Positions 5,683 to 6,235 of a stretch of 6,235 nt of DNA are shown piece by piece (position 1 is the stretch's first letter; each line of letters opens with the position of its first letter). The stretch comes from Bryobacteraceae bacterium (GTDB lineage: Bacteria > Acidobacteriota > Terriglobia > Bryobacterales > Bryobacteraceae), in assembly GCA_025350445.1 (NCBI GenBank), contig JANXXV010000252.1, positions 1 to 6,235 on the forward strand. Reading direction: 5' to 3'. The notes beneath the pieces were generated by a model. That model was not told where the DNA came from and did not search any database. It saw nothing but the letters and a program-made list of their open reading frames with translations. The translations under genes were made by a program, and so were the position numbers.

Positions 5683-6235
5683 TTACTCCCGTACGCGCCG
5701 TTGATGTGTGGAGGGAATCTTCATATCTTCCCTGTATTTTGCGACGGTGCGGCGTGTCACTTGGATACCTTCGCGCTGCAGTTGGGCGGTGATCTGCTCA
5801 TCCGTTAATGGTTGCGCGGGGTTTTCTTCCGCGATCATTTTCTTGACTCTGCGCTTCAAAATCAAGAGCGGCGTGGCACTGCCGGAAGGACCTTGCACAG
5901 CTTCCGAGAAAAAGTATCGGAGTTCAAAGACACCCTGTGGTGTGTGAGCGTACTTGCTGGCAACGGCCCGGCTCACAGTAGAGGGGTGTACACCAATCTC
6001 CTCAGCCACCTCCTTGATCATCATTGGCTTCAGTTCATCGATTCCGCGGTCCAGGAAATCGCCCTGCCGCTGCACGATGGACTGGCAGACTTTCAGAATC
6101 GTCTGTTTGCGCTGCTCGATGTTTTTCATCAGCATCAGCGCGGAAGCATAACGCTCTTTGACGTAATTCCGAACTTCTTTGCTCGGTTCGTGATCGCGGT
6201 CGAGCATGCGCCGGTACTGTGCGTTTAGCCGAAGC
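5683..6235 (-). CDS. rpoN: RNA polymerase sigma-54 factor, C-terminal part (5' end outside window)
   Basis: This is the last 183 residues of sigma-54, the alternative sigma factor that recognises -24/-12 promoters and needs AAA+ activators to open them. The frame stays open to the right edge: upstream of the internal ATG at 6207 the translation continues as LRLNAQYRR, matching the family, so that ATG is not the start. Counting from Met at 6207, the fragment shows the core-binding region end NYVKERYASALMLMKNIEQR (14-33) and a helix-turn-helix EVAEEIGVHPSTVSRAVASKY (66-86) followed by GVFELRYFFS (92-101). After a short variable stretch comes the RpoN box TRRTVAKYRE (151-160), which contacts the -24 element; the usual first residue is Ala. 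The protein ends IPSTHQRRVRE, close to other family members. The N-terminal activator-interacting region is not in the window. The adjacent hpf gene is the classic downstream neighbour of rpoN. Confidence 0.97.
   Translation of the reverse strand, partial: LRLNAQYRRMLDRDHEPSKEVRNYVKERYASALMLMKNIEQRKQTILKVCQSIVQRQGDFLDRGIDELKPMMIKEVAEEIGVHPSTVSRAVASKYAHTPQGVFELRYFFSEAVQGPSGSATPLLILKRRVKKMIAEENPAQPLTDEQITAQLQREGIQVTRRTVAKYREDMKIPSTHQRRVRE
5728..5757 (-). other. RpoN box coding segment
   Basis: This segment encodes TRRTVAKYRE, the ten-residue signature that inserts into the -24 promoter element. Nine of ten residues match the consensus ARRTVAKYRE. It makes the sigma-54 assignment certain and shows that the 3' end of the gene is intact. 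Confidence 0.95.
5950..6009 (-). other. Sigma-54 helix-turn-helix coding segment
   Basis: Residues 67-86 (numbered from the internal Met at 6207) form the VAEEIGVHPSTVSRAVASKY helix-turn-helix. It corresponds to the E. coli segment [20 protein letters not shown] and is followed by the conserved GVFELRYFFS stretch. Confidence 0.85.

Noticed and set aside
5671..5690. Possible sigma-54 promoter between rpoN and hpf (TTTTGCA on the minus strand with an upstream GGG)
   Set aside because: The -12-like TTGCA is present, but the GG is not 10 nt before the GC; the GGG lies about three bases too far upstream, and GT occupies the required place. No -24/-12 promoter is supported.
5049..5792. A 247-codon plus-strand frame opposite hpf and the end of rpoN
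   Set aside because: It spans two confidently assigned minus-strand genes and their intergenic gap, with low-complexity Arg-rich content typical of antisense reading.

Overview
The window looks like chromosomal DNA from a fairly GC-rich Gram-negative bacterium, most likely an acidobacterium of the Bryobacterales/Solibacterales type. This is an inference from three things: an Oar-type TonB-dependent outer-membrane protein, a large secreted acetyl-xylan-esterase-like hydrolase directly behind it, and a compact rpoN-hpf-rapZ cluster. No 16S rRNA or other decisive marker is present.

Layout: the left half (2-3472) is read on the + strand. It holds the C-terminal 451 residues of an Oar-like TonB-dependent receptor, cut by the left edge, followed almost without a gap by a ~698-residue secreted two-domain alpha/beta-hydrolase. 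The right half (3522-6235) is read on the - strand. In transcription order it holds the C-terminal 183 residues of sigma-54 (rpoN, cut by the right edge), the long-form ribosome hibernation factor hpf, the RNase adapter/nucleotide-binding protein rapZ, and a small atypical-SDR NAD(P)-binding protein. The two transcription units converge at 3473-3521, a 49-nt gap almost filled by two perfect GC-rich hairpins that may act as a two-way terminator or belong to a dispersed repeat family.

How the genes fit together: the + strand pair suggests recognition or uptake of a large or insoluble substrate at the outer membrane together with export of an esterase that works on it. The - strand set is a housekeeping/stress module: sigma-54 redirects transcription, long HPF parks ribosomes as 100S dimers, and RapZ links nucleotide or amino-sugar status to RNA turnover. 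The usual phosphotransferase partners (ptsN/EIIA, HPr or hprK) do not lie between hpf and rapZ or directly after rapZ. hpf and rapZ instead overlap by 4 nt (TTGA), and the gene after rapZ is an oxidoreductase-like protein. Both rapZ and this last gene appear to start at TTG.

Every gene can be assigned to a known family. I did not find a convincing undescribed system. The points most worth checking are the twin hairpin, the PTS-less rpoN-hpf-rapZ arrangement with a trailing SDR gene, the hydrolase whose second domain has lost its nucleophile, and the altered Walker A motif of RapZ. No RNA genes, CRISPR arrays, insertion sequences or prophage genes were seen, and there is no gene-free stretch longer than about 60 bases.
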